The notes: generated from the sequence alone by a model not told the origin. A stretch of DNA of 64,000 bases from Calothrix sp. PCC 7716 (GCF_019977735.1 NZ_AP025018.1:682001-746000), one strand, 5' to 3'; shown: positions 27,457 through 38,643, counted from the first letter of the stretch. Made by a program: numbers and translations.

Positions 27457-28866
27457 CTAAGTTTTACCTTTGAGTACGTCTGCTGCTGAGATGCCGTCAC
27501 TTTGTGTACCAAAATACCATAGGGCTGCGGCTGCTTCGGCGCGTGTTACGCTTCGTTTAGGTTGGAATAATGTGGTAAATCCAAATACACGTCTAATATT
27601 AGATTGTTCTCCGTTTTGAAAGTCGGCTAGTACTGCTCGCAATGCTCTAGAGTCTATTCTACCTGCGTCTTGGAAACCCCATGTTTGTTTGACTGCTTCT
27701 AAGTTTGCTGCTGGTAATGCGGAGCGTGTATCTAGTGGTAGTTTCCATAAAAGTAATTGTTCGCGTGTTAATGGTGCGTCTGGTCGAAATAATACTTCTG
27801 TAGAATCACCTGATAGGGTGCTAGGAATTATACCTGCTTCTGCTAGCCCTTGGATGTAGGGAAAGTCTGGATTGGCTCTGGGTACGTCAGTAAATGCTGG
27901 TTGTGTTGTTTCTGAAACTGTACGAATTTGTTTTGCTGGGTTACTAGCAAACATGGCATTGTTGGCTGTAATTAACCAACGCGCGTATTCACGTCGAGTA
28001 ATGGTTTTATTTGGTTCAAATAAGTTAGTGTTGGTATTTCCTTTTGCTTGGTTTGCGGAAGTTGTTAATACAGATAGTGTTGATAGGTCTTGTATATAAC
28101 GCTGTAATTGTTGGGGAGCTTTGTTTATATCGCTGAACTGTTGCGCTGTTTGTGTTGTAGTAGTTGCTGGTGAGGTTGTTGGTGTAGTTGTTGGTGCAGG
28201 CGCCGCGTTACTATTTGGTAAAACTGGGCCAATAAAATCTGCACTTCCTGGTTGAGGAGTACTACTTGCTACTTCAGTATTTGGTGTAGTAGTTGGGTTA
28301 CTCATTGCGGTTGTATCTGTTGATGGAATGGGAGATGCAAACGCTGTACCGTTGGGAGAATAATCAATTCGTAACTCTGTTAATGTTTGAGATTGATTTT
28401 GTGTTGCGCTTGTAACTGACTTTGGCTGAATTGTAACTCTTACTAATAAGTTATTGCGTCGAGCTTCAAATGTTCCTGTATCGTCGCTGGGTTGCTGAAC
28501 TATTTGCCAATTATTGGTGCCAAATTGACTGCGGTAAAAGCTTGTGATGAAATTACTTGGGTCAATACTTTGCCATAGTCCCACAAATTGACCCTCGGCG
28601 CCTGGTGTCACAGATTGTAGTTGGGCATTTGGATATATTGGAATCTCCGCAGGAAAATCTGCTGGTAGTTGTACTGTTGGTTGCGGTTGAGGTGTTGTTT
28701 GAGGTGATGGGTTGGCGCCAAAAATATTATTATTGTTTTGCAATCGCGAATCTGCTGCTAAAGACTTCTCTAAGTTTTGAGCAGTAGGACTATTTGCACA
28801 TGCAGTTAAAGAACTCAATATAACTGCCGAACTCAATAACACAACCAAACGTTTACAGTAAAGCAC
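27457..28866 (-). CDS. SLH-domain lipoprotein
   Basis: The 469-residue protein begins with a lipoprotein signal ending SSLTAC, so it should be lipid-anchored at Cys 23. A Pro/Gln/Thr-rich region, a middle domain (about 65-170, AEIPIYPNAQLQSVTPG) and a low-complexity Pro/Thr segment follow. Two or three S-layer homology motifs (FSDINKAP..., FTDVPRANPDFPYIQGLAEAGIIPS, LTREQLLLW) fill the C-terminal half. SLH motifs bind cell-wall polymers, and in cyanobacteria they occur in outer-membrane/wall linker proteins. The start is GTG 28866. Confidence 0.85.
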   Translation of the reverse strand: MLYCKRLVVLLSSAVILSSLTACANSPTAQNLEKSLAADSRLQNNNNIFGANPSPQTTPQPQPTVQLPADFPAEIPIYPNAQLQSVTPGAEGQFVGLWQSIDPSNFITSFYRSQFGTNNWQIVQQPSDDTGTFEARRNNLLVRVTIQPKSVTSATQNQSQTLTELRIDYSPNGTAFASPIPSTDTTAMSNPTTTPNTEVASSTPQPGSADFIGPVLPNSNAAPAPTTTPTTSPATTTTQTAQQFSDINKAPQQLQRYIQDLSTLSVLTTSANQAKGNTNTNLFEPNKTITRREYARWLITANNAMFASNPAKQIRTVSETTQPAFTDVPRANPDFPYIQGLAEAGIIPSTLSGDSTEVLFRPDAPLTREQLLLWKLPLDTRSALPAANLEAVKQTWGFQDAGRIDSRALRAVLADFQNGEQSNIRRVFGFTTLFQPKRSVTRAEAAAALWYFGTQSDGISAADVLKGKT

Positions 28867-28933
28867 AGACTAAAATAATAAGTGTAATTCCCCTTTCTAC
28901 ACTAACGCAAATCCTAGAAACCCTACAATTGCC

Positions 28934-28999
28934 AGAAACCGGGTTTCTTCATCAAGATATTTTGTAAAAATGACAATTTTGCGTAGAAACCCGGTTTCT
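28934..28999. repeat. Pair of AGAAACCGGGTTTCT palindromes
   Basis: AGAAACCGGGTTTCT (28934-28948) and AGAAACCCGGTTTCT (28985-28999) end 8 bases before the stop codon of the downstream minus-strand gene. Confidence 0.85.
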
Positions 29000-29007
29000 T
29001 AAGTTTC

Positions 29008-30468
29008 TTAATATTTCAAATATGCTTCTAAATCTTCGATTTGTGGTGCTGTGAATCTATTTAAGACGCGCCAAAGTACAGTATAACTACCATCAGAACG
29101 TTGTCGAACTGGACGAAACGCTATAATTGTATCGCTACTAGAGATTTTGAGTAATTCGTCAATGCTTAAACGTTCTTGTGGAGTGAGTTTTTGACCAGTA
29201 AGTATAGCTGATGGTAGTTTAAATTGAAACGAGCGCACTAAATAGGTATTGTTTAATTGTGCTGGGACACTCGATAGTAAGCCTGAATTATTTTGTTTAT
29301 TAGTGGCTATACGGCGCCGTTCCTGCTGTAATAAATTTAACTGTCTGGGTGGTTGGTAAGTAAGAAAAGCTTTGGCAAGTGGAGTTACATTTTGAAGAGT
29401 CGCGTCTAGTTTTTCAATAGGTATATTTCCTAAATTTGCCATTAAGCTGTAATCAACTCCACTTGCTAAGACATTAAAGTTATTTCCAACTAGAGAAAGT
29501 GCAAAATTTGGAGCAAAACCGTCTTTTTCTGCTAAAGATGGAAAAGGATATCGTTCTACGACAGTTTTTGATAATCGATTTTGAAGCGTGTTTAACGGAC
29601 GGTGGTAAACTGTATGTGGTAAGACGCGAAAAATACCTGTTAGAGGCAATGCCAGAAACTTAGAGTAGGTTTGACTTTCTTGCGGGTCAAGGTCATAAGC
29701 AAAGCGGTCGAGTGCAACTGCCGTCTGTTTCGGATTATGAAATTTCGCTTCTTGTCCAAACTCTAATTGTGCTTGTTCGATGTGTTTTTGTGCTGCTTCT
29801 AATACTTCTATTGCTTCTTGGGGAATCTTAATGGCGCCTTGGATTGGTTGCGTATAATTTGCGAGTAGTTTCTTCGTGGAACCACCGATAACCAGTTGTG
29901 GCGCCGAATTGAATAAATTCGGTTCTTGCGTTGCGTGGGGAGTTGCGATTCGACCCAAATCTGGACGTGAAATGGGTGACATTGGCATCACTGGGTCAGA
30001 TTGACGTTCTCCACTTACTAGCGGTAGTGAGCGAACCATAGCTGACTCACCTCGTCGCGATAAAATACGGTCGAGTAAAGGCGAAAGTTTTAATAACTCT
30101 TGGCTTGATGCATAAAGTGGACAAAAAATTCTTGCTTCTTTGCTATTTAGCGAGGAACTGCAAATGCTTTTATAGCTAGGGTCAAGTCGAGTGATAAAAC
30201 CCTCAATTGATGCAGCTTGTATAAGTATTTGTCCGCGTACCGCACGGACTCGGTTGGGGTCTTTAACGTTCATTGCGTTTTCAATACGTGCAATTAAGTT
30301 GATTTGCTCCTGAACTAACTTACTTGTCGCTGTATAAAAAGTGTCTATAGAGCTTGACTGATATGCTTGAATTATCTTTGATTGTGATTTATGTCCTTCT
30401 GCAAGCGCCGAAAATGACATCGTTTGCAGCCATAAAGGCACCAAAATGCTCAAAAAAATGTATCTCAT
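29008..30468 (-). CDS. Exported protein of unknown function (486 aa)
   Basis: A signal peptide (IFLSILVPLWLQTMSFSALA) is followed by a helical N-terminal region (LVQEQINLIARIENAMN; VRAVRGQILIQAASIEGFITRL) with two Cys (SICSSS, IFCPLY) that could form a disulfide. A Pro-rich linker and a C-terminal domain with NYTQPIQGAIKIPQEAIEVLEAAQKHI and FLALPLTGIFRVLPHTVYHRP come next. I recognise no family. It diverges from sasA across a short region, so the two may share regulatory DNA. Confidence 0.78.
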   Translation of the reverse strand: MRYIFLSILVPLWLQTMSFSALAEGHKSQSKIIQAYQSSSIDTFYTATSKLVQEQINLIARIENAMNVKDPNRVRAVRGQILIQAASIEGFITRLDPSYKSICSSSLNSKEARIFCPLYASSQELLKLSPLLDRILSRRGESAMVRSLPLVSGERQSDPVMPMSPISRPDLGRIATPHATQEPNLFNSAPQLVIGGSTKKLLANYTQPIQGAIKIPQEAIEVLEAAQKHIEQAQLEFGQEAKFHNPKQTAVALDRFAYDLDPQESQTYSKFLALPLTGIFRVLPHTVYHRPLNTLQNRLSKTVVERYPFPSLAEKDGFAPNFALSLVGNNFNVLASGVDYSLMANLGNIPIEKLDATLQNVTPLAKAFLTYQPPRQLNLLQQERRRIATNKQNNSGLLSSVPAQLNNTYLVRSFQFKLPSAILTGQKLTPQERLSIDELLKISSSDTIIAFRPVRQRSDGSYTVLWRVLNRFTAPQIEDLEAYLKY

Positions 30469-30656
30469 CTAAAATTTGTGATTGGATAGTAGTATGAAAA
30501 ATCTAAAATAGATATTAAATTTGTAAACAATAAGCAGCAGAAACGACAACTGTCTGTTCATTGCATCAAAGTACAGTCCAACGGGATATTCACCGCTGGT
30601 TAACTGACTTTCACAATTGCGTCGTCGGTTTGTTACCAGTGCTAAAACTCGATTAC

Positions 30657-31844
30657 ATGCAAGCAGAAGCGAACCAGCCGGTTTATTCAGAGGTTCCACT
30701 CCAACTGTTCCTTTTTGTTGATGACCGTCCAAAGTCTCAACAAGAAGTTCAGCAGGTAAAGTCATATCTAGACAAACTACAGGCTGAATATAGGTTTGAA
30801 CTACAGGTTGTTGATGTCGGACAAAAACCATATTTGGCAGAACATTACAAACTGGTTGCGACACCAGCGCTGGTTAAAGTTCACCCAGAACCTAACCAGA
30901 CTCTTGCTGGCAGTAACATTATTCACGAATTAAAAACTTGGTGGCCTCGTTGGTTAGCCTCTGTAAACAATTACAGTAGCTCGAACGAGTTGGAGCTACA
31001 GCAAGAAGTCGAAAATGGTCATTCTACATCCTCAAAATCCTCAATTCGTTCATTAGCTTTATCAACAGAGTTAATTCAGCTTTCTGATGAGATTTTTCGT
31101 CTTAAACAGGAAAAAGAGAAACTTATTGAGCAGCTAATGTTCAAAGACCGGGTTATTGGGATGCTCGCGCATGACCTTCGTAACCCTTTAACAGCAGCTT
31201 CTATTGCTATTGAAACTTTACAATCGAACTACAACGTCGAACGCGGCGCCTTCGAGCGTTTAAAACCGAGTTTAACGGCAAATTTATTCAAACAAGCACG
31301 AACTCAGGTTAAAACTATCGACCGCATGATTACCGACTTATTGCAGGTTGGTCGGGGTAATAATAGTGAGTTTCGCATTCAGCCTCAAAGAATGGAACTT
31401 GCGAAATTATTTCAAGAAGTTTTTGATGAATTGCGTGACCGTATTACCAAGAAATCATTAGAAGTCCAAAAAGACATTCCTAAAGATTTGCCTGCTATTT
31501 ACGCTGACCCTGACCGCATTCGCCAAGTTTTGATTAATCTTCTTGATAACGCCATAAAATATACCCCCGAAAACGGCAAGTTAATGATTTCTGGACTTCA
31601 TCGTACTACCCAAAAAGTGCAGTTTAGCATCGGTGACTCAGGCCCAGGTATCCCCGAAGAAAACCGCGAGCGCATTTTTGAAAATCGTTTTCGCTTAGAG
31701 CGTGACGAAGATATAGATGGATATGGCATTGGTTTATGTTTATGCCAACGCATTATCCGCGCGCATTACGGTCAAATTTGGGTTGATGACTCTCCTATTG
31801 GTGGAGCATGGTTCCATTTGATACTGCCTGTCTATCCAAAATAA
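30657..31844 (+). CDS. sasA: Clock-output sensor histidine kinase SasA
   Basis: SasA reads the KaiC phosphorylation state and phosphorylates RpaA, turning clock time into gene expression. An N-terminal KaiB-like thioredoxin fold ([14 protein letters not shown] ... [24 protein letters not shown]) precedes a HisKA domain with [14 protein letters not shown] (phospho-His) and a HATPase_c domain with N box [14 protein letters not shown] and G1 box [10 protein letters not shown] chose ATG 30657, just before the KaiB-like domain. The frame stays open upstream to a TTG at 30561, which would add 32 residues. No kaiABC genes are in the window. Confidence 0.94.
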   Translation: MQAEANQPVYSEVPLQLFLFVDDRPKSQQEVQQVKSYLDKLQAEYRFELQVVDVGQKPYLAEHYKLVATPALVKVHPEPNQTLAGSNIIHELKTWWPRWLASVNNYSSSNELELQQEVENGHSTSSKSSIRSLALSTELIQLSDEIFRLKQEKEKLIEQLMFKDRVIGMLAHDLRNPLTAASIAIETLQSNYNVERGAFERLKPSLTANLFKQARTQVKTIDRMITDLLQVGRGNNSEFRIQPQRMELAKLFQEVFDELRDRITKKSLEVQKDIPKDLPAIYADPDRIRQVLINLLDNAIKYTPENGKLMISGLHRTTQKVQFSIGDSGPGIPEENRERIFENRFRLERDEDIDGYGIGLCLCQRIIRAHYGQIWVDDSPIGGAWFHLILPVYPK

Positions 31845-31892
31845 TTTACATTAACTCAAAATAACTTCAGTATTACTTCGTAATTTCGTTTA

Positions 31893-32324
31893 TTAAAAAA
31901 TATTCGTAGGCGCCTTATATTGCTTTAAAGCTGAAATGATTTGAGTATTAGCTTCAGGAAATTCAAATTGAGATAGTTCATCTAAGTGTACCCATCGCAC
32001 TTCGTCACATTCAATTGGCTGGGGAACTCCGCTGACATGTTTACTCATATGAACTGTCAGAGTCACTTTTAAGTGAGTATACGTATGTTCAATGATTATT
32101 AATAACTCACCAACTTCAATATTTATCCCTAATTCTTCTTTAATTTCTCTTTGGATACATTCTGTAACCGTTTCACCCGGCTCCATTTTACCACCAGGAA
32201 ACTCCCATAACCCCCCCATTACCCCTTCTGGGCGCCGACGGTCAATTAAAATTTGACCAGAATTATTCTCAATAACAGCAACACCAATAATTTTATGCGG
32301 TGGATATGAAGCTTGTTGGTTCAT
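31893..32324 (-). CDS. mutT: MutT-type Nudix hydrolase (8-oxo-dGTP diphosphatase-like)
   Basis: This 143-residue protein carries a complete Nudix box, GGKMEPGETVTECIQREIKEE ending LGI, and the MutT-typical N-terminus VIENNSGQILIDRRRPEG and LWEFPGG. MutT removes oxidised dGTP before it is built into DNA. The C-terminal SQFEFPEANTQII is also MutT-like. The genes upstream and downstream are unrelated. The assignment to MutT among Nudix enzymes is likely but not certain. Confidence 0.88.
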   Translation of the reverse strand: MNQQASYPPHKIIGVAVIENNSGQILIDRRRPEGVMGGLWEFPGGKMEPGETVTECIQREIKEELGINIEVGELLIIIEHTYTHLKVTLTVHMSKHVSGVPQPIECDEVRWVHLDELSQFEFPEANTQIISALKQYKAPTNIF

Positions 32325-32344
32325 GGTAGATATTCAAATTTATA

Positions 32345-32377
32345 AGAAACCTGGTTTCTTGAAAAAACCAGGTTTCT
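32345..32377. repeat. AGAAACCTGGTTTCT palindromes, close pair
   Basis: AGAAACCTGGTTTCT at 32345-32359 is followed 2 bases later by an AAAAACCAGGTTTCT copy. It lies between mutT and the DUF760 gene. Confidence 0.8.
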
Positions 32378-32429
32378 AACTCGTGTACATACTATTAAAT
32401 TATATTAATGGTGCAAAATACTCAAACTT

Positions 32430-32768
32430 TTACTCAGATTCTTCTGTATCAGTTCCTTGTAAAGCGACTTCAAAGTTCATGCGCTGTTCAGCATTGCGTA
32501 AAAAATAACCGCTCATCATCGCTGATGCCAACAACCGACCAAGATTTTCTCTATTAGTAGTAATAGTCACGCCAAAATGCTCTGAAGGTAAATTACCAAG
32601 CAAACCGACAATATTACGCTCCATTACTTGAAACACTTCGGGTGAAGAAGGTTTAGATAACTGAGACAATGTTTCAGGACTTAACGACTTAACATACTGC
32701 CACAGCAAGTTTACACCTTCTGACTCGCTATCAAAGAATTCGGAAACTCGATTAGGTTGATTACTCAC
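32430..32768 (-). CDS. DUF760 family protein
   Basis: At 112 residues it shows the conserved DUF760 pattern: LLWQYVKSLSPETLSQLSKPSSPEV, VMERNIVGLLGNLPSE and LGRLLASAMMSGYFLRNAEQRM. The family is confined largely to cyanobacteria and plants and has no established biochemical role. The GTG start at 32768 is preceded by TAGGAGG at ideal spacing. It lies upstream of mutT in the same direction. Confidence 0.9.
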   Translation of the reverse strand: MSNQPNRVSEFFDSESEGVNLLWQYVKSLSPETLSQLSKPSSPEVFQVMERNIVGLLGNLPSEHFGVTITTNRENLGRLLASAMMSGYFLRNAEQRMNFEVALQGTDTEESE

Positions 32769-32954
32769 TTTTTGCCTCCTAAACTTTTACAGCTAGCGTT
32801 GGTTGATGCAATTCTATACTTAATGCAGTTACAATGCCCTTAACGTAAGCTAACTGTTTTTTACTGTTGCTAACTAATGTAACAAGTTAATTGCGCGTTG
32901 GCAGTCGGTGTAACCGTACAAAGTTTTGCGTGCTATCTCTAATGAGTGCAAAGT

Positions 32955-33018
32955 GTAAAGTGCTGAGTGCTGAGTATAGTAAGGATTTAACACTCAGCAC
33001 TCAGCACTCAGCACTCAT
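32955..33018. repeat. STRR heptamer array with inverted arms
   Basis: AGTGCTGAGTGCTGAG on the left and CACTCAGCACTCAGCACTCA on the right can pair to form one hairpin around TATAGTAAGGATTTAA. The array ends 3 bases from the sigma factor stop codon. Confidence 0.85.
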
Positions 33019-33021
33019 TTT

Positions 33022-33978
33022 TTAACTTGCTAAATATTCATTGATACTTATTTTTGACTTGCGAAGCTTCGTCAAAGCTTCACGTTCAATTTGTCTAACT
33101 CTTTCGCGACTGATATTTAGCATTTCACCAATTCGCGCCAAAGTCATCGACTGCCCATCAGCCAAACCATATCTTAACGATATAACTTCGCGCTGCTGAG
33201 TCGTCAAACTTGACATTAACCGCTCTAAGTCAGTTGATAGCGAAGCTTGAACCACGAACTCTTCTGGTGTAGCGTTTGTATCTTCTAACATTTCGCCAAG
33301 CTCGGTGTCATGGTTATCACCAAGACGTAAGTCAAGCGAAAGTGGTAAGCGAGCTTTTTCTAAATATTCGCGCACTTGCCTTGGAGTTAAGTCAAGCTCT
33401 TCGGCTAATTCTCCAACACTAGGCGCCCGTCCCAACTGTTGAGATAAAGAACGCTGCGCTTTTTTTATTTTATTTAATTTTTCGGTAATATGGATTGGTA
33501 AGCGTATAGTTCTGCCTTTCTCGGCTATAGCACGAGTAATCGCTTGCCTTATCCACCAGTAGGCATAAGTAGAAAAACGATATCCCTTAGTCGGGTCAAA
33601 TTTTTCGACACCACGCTGCATTCCAATGCTACCTTCTTGAATCAAATCAAGTAAGTCAACATTCCGCTTTATGTATTTTTTTGCAACCGACACCACAAGC
33701 CGCAAATTAGCTTCTACCATCTTACGCTTGGCATACTCACCTTCTGCAATGGCAGAATTTAAATCTCTAATATCAAGGTCACTGGCTTTTGCCCACTCCT
33801 CAAGCGTTGGTTCATGACCCAACTGAGCGGTAAGAGATTCCCTAACTTCGTACAAGCCAGTTACACGCTTGACTTGTTTTCCATAATAAATTTCTTCCTC
33901 GTGTGTTAAGAGTGGCACTTTGCCAATCTCACGCAGGTAAGTCCGCACGAGGTCTGTGGCTGTCTGAGCGGTCTTCAT
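33022..33978 (-). CDS. Group 2 sigma factor (RpoD-like)
   Basis: This is an alternative sigma-70 of 318 residues. Region 1.2 ([22 protein letters not shown]), region 2 ([32 protein letters not shown]), region 3 and region 4 with the helix-turn-helix ([28 protein letters not shown]) are complete. It lacks the long N-terminal region 1.1 of the principal factor, which marks a group 2 factor. In cyanobacteria these adjust transcription to light, carbon, nitrogen or stress. I cannot tell which of SigB-SigE-like paralogues this is. Confidence 0.94.
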   Translation of the reverse strand: MKTAQTATDLVRTYLREIGKVPLLTHEEEIYYGKQVKRVTGLYEVRESLTAQLGHEPTLEEWAKASDLDIRDLNSAIAEGEYAKRKMVEANLRLVVSVAKKYIKRNVDLLDLIQEGSIGMQRGVEKFDPTKGYRFSTYAYWWIRQAITRAIAEKGRTIRLPIHITEKLNKIKKAQRSLSQQLGRAPSVGELAEELDLTPRQVREYLEKARLPLSLDLRLGDNHDTELGEMLEDTNATPEEFVVQASLSTDLERLMSSLTTQQREVISLRYGLADGQSMTLARIGEMLNISRERVRQIEREALTKLRKSKISINEYLAS

Positions 33979-34539
33979 GGCGCTACTCTTGTAAATTGAT
34001 TTAATAGTGGGCAGGGGTTGTGTAAACCGATAGAAAGCCTGTATTAAGCAATTCCAAATTCGGTTGGAAACTTAAGAAAGGAAATCTAAGTATAAATACC
34101 GCTTCGGTATAGAGCGGTTAGTTTTTCAGAACTTTTATAGTTATTAATTTGAGTTAAGGTACTTTATTTTGGGGTTTGGTCGCAATCATCTAAAGTTAGA
34201 TTAAAAGTAACGAACTCAACAAGTTTATTTTTTAAGCTTTTGTATTAATGATTGTAACATTTATTAAAAAGGTTTGGCTAGTCATTTTTGAGATATTTTT
34301 AGGCGTTTCAGCTTGCACTCGGAAAAAAATTATACCAGGAATCTCAATTAATTCACTTATGCTGGTTCATAAATAATTAATGGAAGTCATAAAGAAATGT
34401 AACGAATTCTCAGAAAAGAGTTAAGAGTGTTGAGTGTTGAGTGCTGAGTGCTGAGTGCTGAGTGCTGAGTGTTGAGGGTAAGATTTTACTCCTAACTCCT
34501 AACTCCTAACTCCTAACTCTACTCAGCACTCAGCACTTC
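33979..34539. other. 561-bp spacer with STRR array
   Basis: The sigma-gene side (to about 34410) is AT-rich leader/promoter sequence with only a small hairpin (ACCGC/GCGGT near 34101-34112). From 34417 it is a long heptamer array that reaches into the 3' end of carB. Confidence 0.5.
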
Positions 34540-34551
34540 CTACTCAGCACT
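34417..34551. repeat. Large STRR array overlapping the carB stop codon
   Basis: Units GAGTGTT/GAGTGCT run on the left, then TCCTAAC units (four tandem copies), then CAGCACT units on the right. The left and right parts are complementary. The last 12 bases encode the final Ser-Ala-Glu-stop of carB. Confidence 0.88.
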
Positions 34552-37500
34552 ATTTAAGGAGTATTCTTGAATGACTCGGACATCGAGGTCGGTGGTTTGT
34601 AACGAGCGAATAGCGGCAGCAGTGGCTTTGGCGCCAGCGAGGGTGGTGATGATGGGAATTTTGTAGGTTAGTGCGGTGCGACGGATAAGTCGGCCATCAG
34701 ATTGTGCTTCTCCTCCAGAAGGGGTGTTAATAATGATTTGGATTTTACGGTTTTTAATGGCATCTAGTACATGAGGGCGCCCTTCATGAAGCTTTAAGAT
34801 TAGTTCGACGTTTAAGCCGTTTTCCTTTAAAATTTTTCGGGTGCCGTCGGTGGCAATGACGTCGAAACCCAAATCCATAAATTCCTTGACAATGGGTACT
34901 ACTGGTGTTTTATCACGGTCGTTCATTGAGACGAAGACTGTTCCTGATAGGGGTAGTTGTTCGCCGGCGCCAAGTTCTGCTTTTGCATAGGCACGTCCGA
35001 AGTCGATGTCAATGCCCATGACTTCGCCAGTTGAGCGCATTTCTGGACCCAGTATAGTATCAGTACCTGGGAATTTATTAAATGGTAATACTGCTTCTTT
35101 GACGGCAATATGGGAAGGAATGATTTCTTTGGTAAAACCTAACTCTTCTAAGGTTTTGCCCGACATTATTAATGAAGCTAATTTTGCTAACTGTACACCT
35201 GTTGCTTTTGAAACAAATGGAACAGTTCGCGAAGCGCGCGGGTTTGCTTCTAAAATATACACGCTTGGTGAATAACCTTGGGCGCCGACGACAGCAAACT
35301 GAATATTCATTAACCCAACAACAGAAAGCGCTTTAGCAAGTTCTACTGTCCAGGTACGAATTTTATCTAGTACAGCAGGGGGTAACGAAATTGATGGCAA
35401 CGCACAAGCTGAGTCACCAGAGTGAATACCCGCTTGCTCAATGTGTTCCATAATACCGCCAATCACAACACGTCCGGTATGGTCGGCAATGGCATCAACA
35501 TCGACTTCGATGGCATTTTCTAAGAATTTATCAATTAAAATTGGGTGGTCAGGCTCAACTTGAACGGCAAAAGTCATATAACGCTCAAGTTCTGAGTCAG
35601 AATAAACAATTTCCATTGCACGTCCACCAAGAACGTAACTAGGACGAACCACAACCGGATAACCAATGCGTTTAGCAACAACCAAAGCATCTTCGTAAGT
35701 ACGAGCAAGACCATTTGGAGGTTGAGCAATATCGAGTCGTTTCAGAATCTGTTCAAACCGTTCACGGTCTTCAGCAATATCAATAGAATCTGGAGACGTA
35801 CCCCAAATTTTAGTTTTGAGTGCTGAGTTCTGAGTGCTGAGTGCTGAGTGGTTGTTGAGTGCTTGCTGTAATGGAACTGATAATTTTAAAGGTGTTTGTC
35901 CGCCAAATTGAACGATGACACCTACAGGATTTTCGGCTTCAATAATATTGAGAACGTCTTCTTTGGTTAACGGCTCAAAATATAATCTATCGCTGGTGTC
36001 ATAATCTGTAGAGACGGTTTCTGGATTTGAATTAACCATTATTGTCTCAAAACCTGCTTCTTTCAAAGCATAAGCAGCATGACAACAACAGTAATCAAAC
36101 TCAATACCCTGTCCAATACGATTTGGACCACCTCCCAAAATCATAACTTTGGGTTTATCAGTGGGCATTATTTCAGTTTCTTCTTCGTAAGTTGAGTAGT
36201 GATAGGGAGTAAACGCTTCAAACTCAGCAGCACAGGTGTCCACCGTTTTATAAACTGGAATAACTCCAAGTGAGGAGCGGTATGCGCGCACTTGGTCTTC
36301 ATTAGTCTTGGTTGCAAAAGCTATTTGTTTATCGCTAAATCCTTGACGTTTTATCTCATACAAATGCTCTTTTGTCAACTGCTGTAAAGGTGTACGTTTG
36401 ATAAATTTCTCTACGTCAAGAATCGACAGCATTTTGTCGAGAAACCAAGGGTCAATACCCGTCAACTCAAAAATATCCTCGATACTCATTCCTAGTAACA
36501 TTGCATGACGCAAAGCGAAAATTCGTTCGGGGTTAGGAGTTCGCAGTTGCGCGCGTATTTGCTCTCCACTTGGAAGTTTTTCAGGTTTATCACATCCCCA
36601 ACCTGCACGTCCCGTTTCTAACGAACGCAGCGCTTTTTGAAATGATTCGTTGAACGTGCGACCAATTGCCATCGCTTCCCCAACAGATTTCATTTGCGTT
36701 GTTAATACTGGTTCTGAACCAGGAAATTTTTCAAACGCAAAGCGAGGAATTTTTGTAACTACATAATCGATGGTCGGTTCAAACGATGCGGGAGTTTGCT
36801 TGGTGATATCATTTTTAATTTCATCTAGCGTATAACCAACCGCTAGTTTTGCCGCCATTTTGGCGATAGGGAAACCTGTTGCTTTAGAAGCAAGTGCAGA
36901 AGAACGAGAAACGCGCGGGTTCATTTCAATAACAACAACTTCGCCGTTCACAGGGTTTACGGCAAACTGAATATTAGAACCACCCGTTTCTACACCAATT
37001 TCACGAATAATTTTAATTGCCATATCCCGCAACCTTTGATATTCCTTATCGGTAAGGGTTTGAGCGGGGGCAACTGTTATTGAGTCTCCAGTATGGATAC
37101 CCATTGGGTCAAGGTTTTCTATCGAGCAAATAATTACCACATTATCTGCCAAGTCGCGCATTACTTCGAGTTCGTACTCTTTCCATCCCAATAGCGACTG
37201 GTCAATTAGAATTTGTGAAACAGGGGAAGCGTCAATACCCCCTTGGGCCATTTCGGCAAACTCTTCAGAGTTATAGCTAATACCTCCCCCTGTACCACCC
37301 ATTGTAAAAGCTGGGCGAATAATTAAAGGATAAGTACCAATACGACTTGCAATTTCTTTGGCTTCTTCCAACGATGAAGCAGTTCCACTAGGGCAAACCG
37401 AAACACCAATTTTTGCCATCGCTTCGTTAAACAGTTTTCTATCTTCTGCCTTTTCGATAGCTGGCAACTTGGCGCCTATCAGTTCTACATTATATTTATC

Positions 37501-37824
37501 TAAAACCCCATTTTTCGCTAATGCCACAGCGATATTCAACGCGGTTTGTCCCCCCATCGTTGGTAGCAAAGCGTCGGGACGTTCCTTCTCAATTACCTTT
37601 TCGACGAACTGGGGTGTCAGTGGTTCAATGTAAGTACGGTCGGCTGTTTCTGGGTCAGTCATTATTGTAGCTGGGTTTGAGTTCACCAGTACTACTACAT
37701 AACCTTCCTCACGTAGTGCTTTACAAGCTTGGGTACCTGAATAATCAAACTCACAAGCTTGCCCAATGACGATAGGTCCAGAACCGAGGAGTAATATTTT
37801 TTTTATGTCGTTGCGGCGAGGCAT
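34540..37824 (-). CDS. carB: Carbamoyl-phosphate synthase large subunit CarB
   Basis: CarB makes carbamoyl phosphate for arginine and pyrimidines from glutamine-derived ammonia, bicarbonate and two ATP. The 1094 residues hold both ATP-grasp halves ([42 protein letters not shown]), the oligomerisation domain between them and the C-terminal allosteric MGS domain. Two repeat-derived segments are odd. About residues 653-668 ([14 protein letters not shown]) come from an in-frame heptamer array in the second ATP-grasp half, just before [16 protein letters not shown]. The C-terminal SAE and its stop are also repeat sequence. Catalytic motifs are intact, so it should be active. Confidence 0.97.
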   Translation of the reverse strand: MPRRNDIKKILLLGSGPIVIGQACEFDYSGTQACKALREEGYVVVLVNSNPATIMTDPETADRTYIEPLTPQFVEKVIEKERPDALLPTMGGQTALNIAVALAKNGVLDKYNVELIGAKLPAIEKAEDRKLFNEAMAKIGVSVCPSGTASSLEEAKEIASRIGTYPLIIRPAFTMGGTGGGISYNSEEFAEMAQGGIDASPVSQILIDQSLLGWKEYELEVMRDLADNVVIICSIENLDPMGIHTGDSITVAPAQTLTDKEYQRLRDMAIKIIREIGVETGGSNIQFAVNPVNGEVVVIEMNPRVSRSSALASKATGFPIAKMAAKLAVGYTLDEIKNDITKQTPASFEPTIDYVVTKIPRFAFEKFPGSEPVLTTQMKSVGEAMAIGRTFNESFQKALRSLETGRAGWGCDKPEKLPSGEQIRAQLRTPNPERIFALRHAMLLGMSIEDIFELTGIDPWFLDKMLSILDVEKFIKRTPLQQLTKEHLYEIKRQGFSDKQIAFATKTNEDQVRAYRSSLGVIPVYKTVDTCAAEFEAFTPYHYSTYEEETEIMPTDKPKVMILGGGPNRIGQGIEFDYCCCHAAYALKEAGFETIMVNSNPETVSTDYDTSDRLYFEPLTKEDVLNIIEAENPVGVIVQFGGQTPLKLSVPLQQALNNHSALSTQNSALKTKIWGTSPDSIDIAEDRERFEQILKRLDIAQPPNGLARTYEDALVVAKRIGYPVVVRPSYVLGGRAMEIVYSDSELERYMTFAVQVEPDHPILIDKFLENAIEVDVDAIADHTGRVVIGGIMEHIEQAGIHSGDSACALPSISLPPAVLDKIRTWTVELAKALSVVGLMNIQFAVVGAQGYSPSVYILEANPRASRTVPFVSKATGVQLAKLASLIMSGKTLEELGFTKEIIPSHIAVKEAVLPFNKFPGTDTILGPEMRSTGEVMGIDIDFGRAYAKAELGAGEQLPLSGTVFVSMNDRDKTPVVPIVKEFMDLGFDVIATDGTRKILKENGLNVELILKLHEGRPHVLDAIKNRKIQIIINTPSGGEAQSDGRLIRRTALTYKIPIITTLAGAKATAAAIRSLQTTDLDVRVIQEYSLNSAE
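35816..35862. repeat. STRR heptamer array inside the carB coding region
   Basis: GAGTGCTGAGTTCTGAGTGC and further units lie in frame in carB. On the coding strand they read [10 protein letters not shown]. The same units occur elsewhere in the window only outside genes or at gene ends. Confidence 0.9.
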
Positions 37825-37996
37825 AGTATTGGAGTACGAGAATACAAATCCTGATTATTGTAAAGGTGTTTACCCTTCAATCAAACTTTTTTTCGGCACG
37901 GGTTTTACAGATGTCGCGGATTTCACTGCTGTATACGTAGTATAGGCATCTCGCTTGTGCAGCACATTTGTATGGTGGCTAAAGCCCACCCTACTT

Positions 37997-38034
37997 AAAA
38001 AAAGGCAGAAAGATAATTATATCTTTTCTGCCTT
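37997..38034 (-). terminator. Terminator of dps
   Basis: Arms AAGGCAGAAAGAT and ATCTTTTCTGCCTT (38002-38034) are followed on the minus strand by a run of T (complement of 37997-38003). It lies 58 bases beyond the dps stop codon. Confidence 0.8.
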
Positions 38035-38091
38035 ATATTCAGATTATGTCAATAAATCTTGATTAAACTTAAACAAGCTTTATATCTGTTG

Positions 38092-38643
38092 TTAGTTGCT
38101 TGCTTGCATAAATCCTAAAGTTAAACTATCTTTTGCTAAGAAGTGTGCTAAATGATAAGCTCTTTCTTCGGTTTTAAGCAGAATTTGTTCATAAAGATAT
38201 CTTGTGCCACGGTCTCCTAAACTTTCTGCTTGCGATGCTTGGCGCCGAATTAAAGAAATCATTGCTTGCTCTGCCTTCAGGTCATTCTCTACCATTTGGC
38301 GGCAAGAAAATACACCATCTGGTTCTTGCTCGAAGCAGCATAATTCTGCTAATTTTGTTAAATTCGCTACAGGCACACCACCTAACCCATCCAAGCGCTC
38401 ACCAATGTCATGAACATGTCCTTGAACTTGCTCGTAACTTTCATTGAAGAACTCATGTAATGAATAAAATTCGGCGCCTTCTACTACAAAATGATGCTTT
38501 TGATACTGTAAATATAACGCTTGAAAACTAGCTAAAGCAACATTAAATCCTTCACAAACAGGAGTCGTTACACTTTTATCTAGCAATACAGGGTTGTCAT
38601 AAACATCACCAAAATTGCGTAAAATAGTTTGTGTATCAGACAT
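38092..38643 (-). CDS. dps: Dps family ferritin-like DNA-protection protein
   Basis: The 183-residue protein matches Dps/miniferritin proteins, which oxidise Fe(II) with hydrogen peroxide and store it in a dodecameric shell. The ferroxidase region is visible as [10 protein letters not shown], with [26 protein letters not shown] in the second helix supplying His, Asp and Glu ligands. ATG 38643 has GGAGGA at proper spacing, and a clear terminator follows the gene. DNA binding is not obvious from the N-terminus, which lacks a Lys-rich tail. Confidence 0.93.
   Translation of the reverse strand: MSDTQTILRNFGDVYDNPVLLDKSVTTPVCEGFNVALASFQALYLQYQKHHFVVEGAEFYSLHEFFNESYEQVQGHVHDIGERLDGLGGVPVANLTKLAELCCFEQEPDGVFSCRQMVENDLKAEQAMISLIRRQASQAESLGDRGTRYLYEQILLKTEERAYHLAHFLAKDSLTLGFMQASN

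Noticed and set aside
30469-30864. 131-codon frame on the minus strand
   Set aside because: It overlaps the KaiB-like domain of sasA, which is clearly real, and shows no motif.
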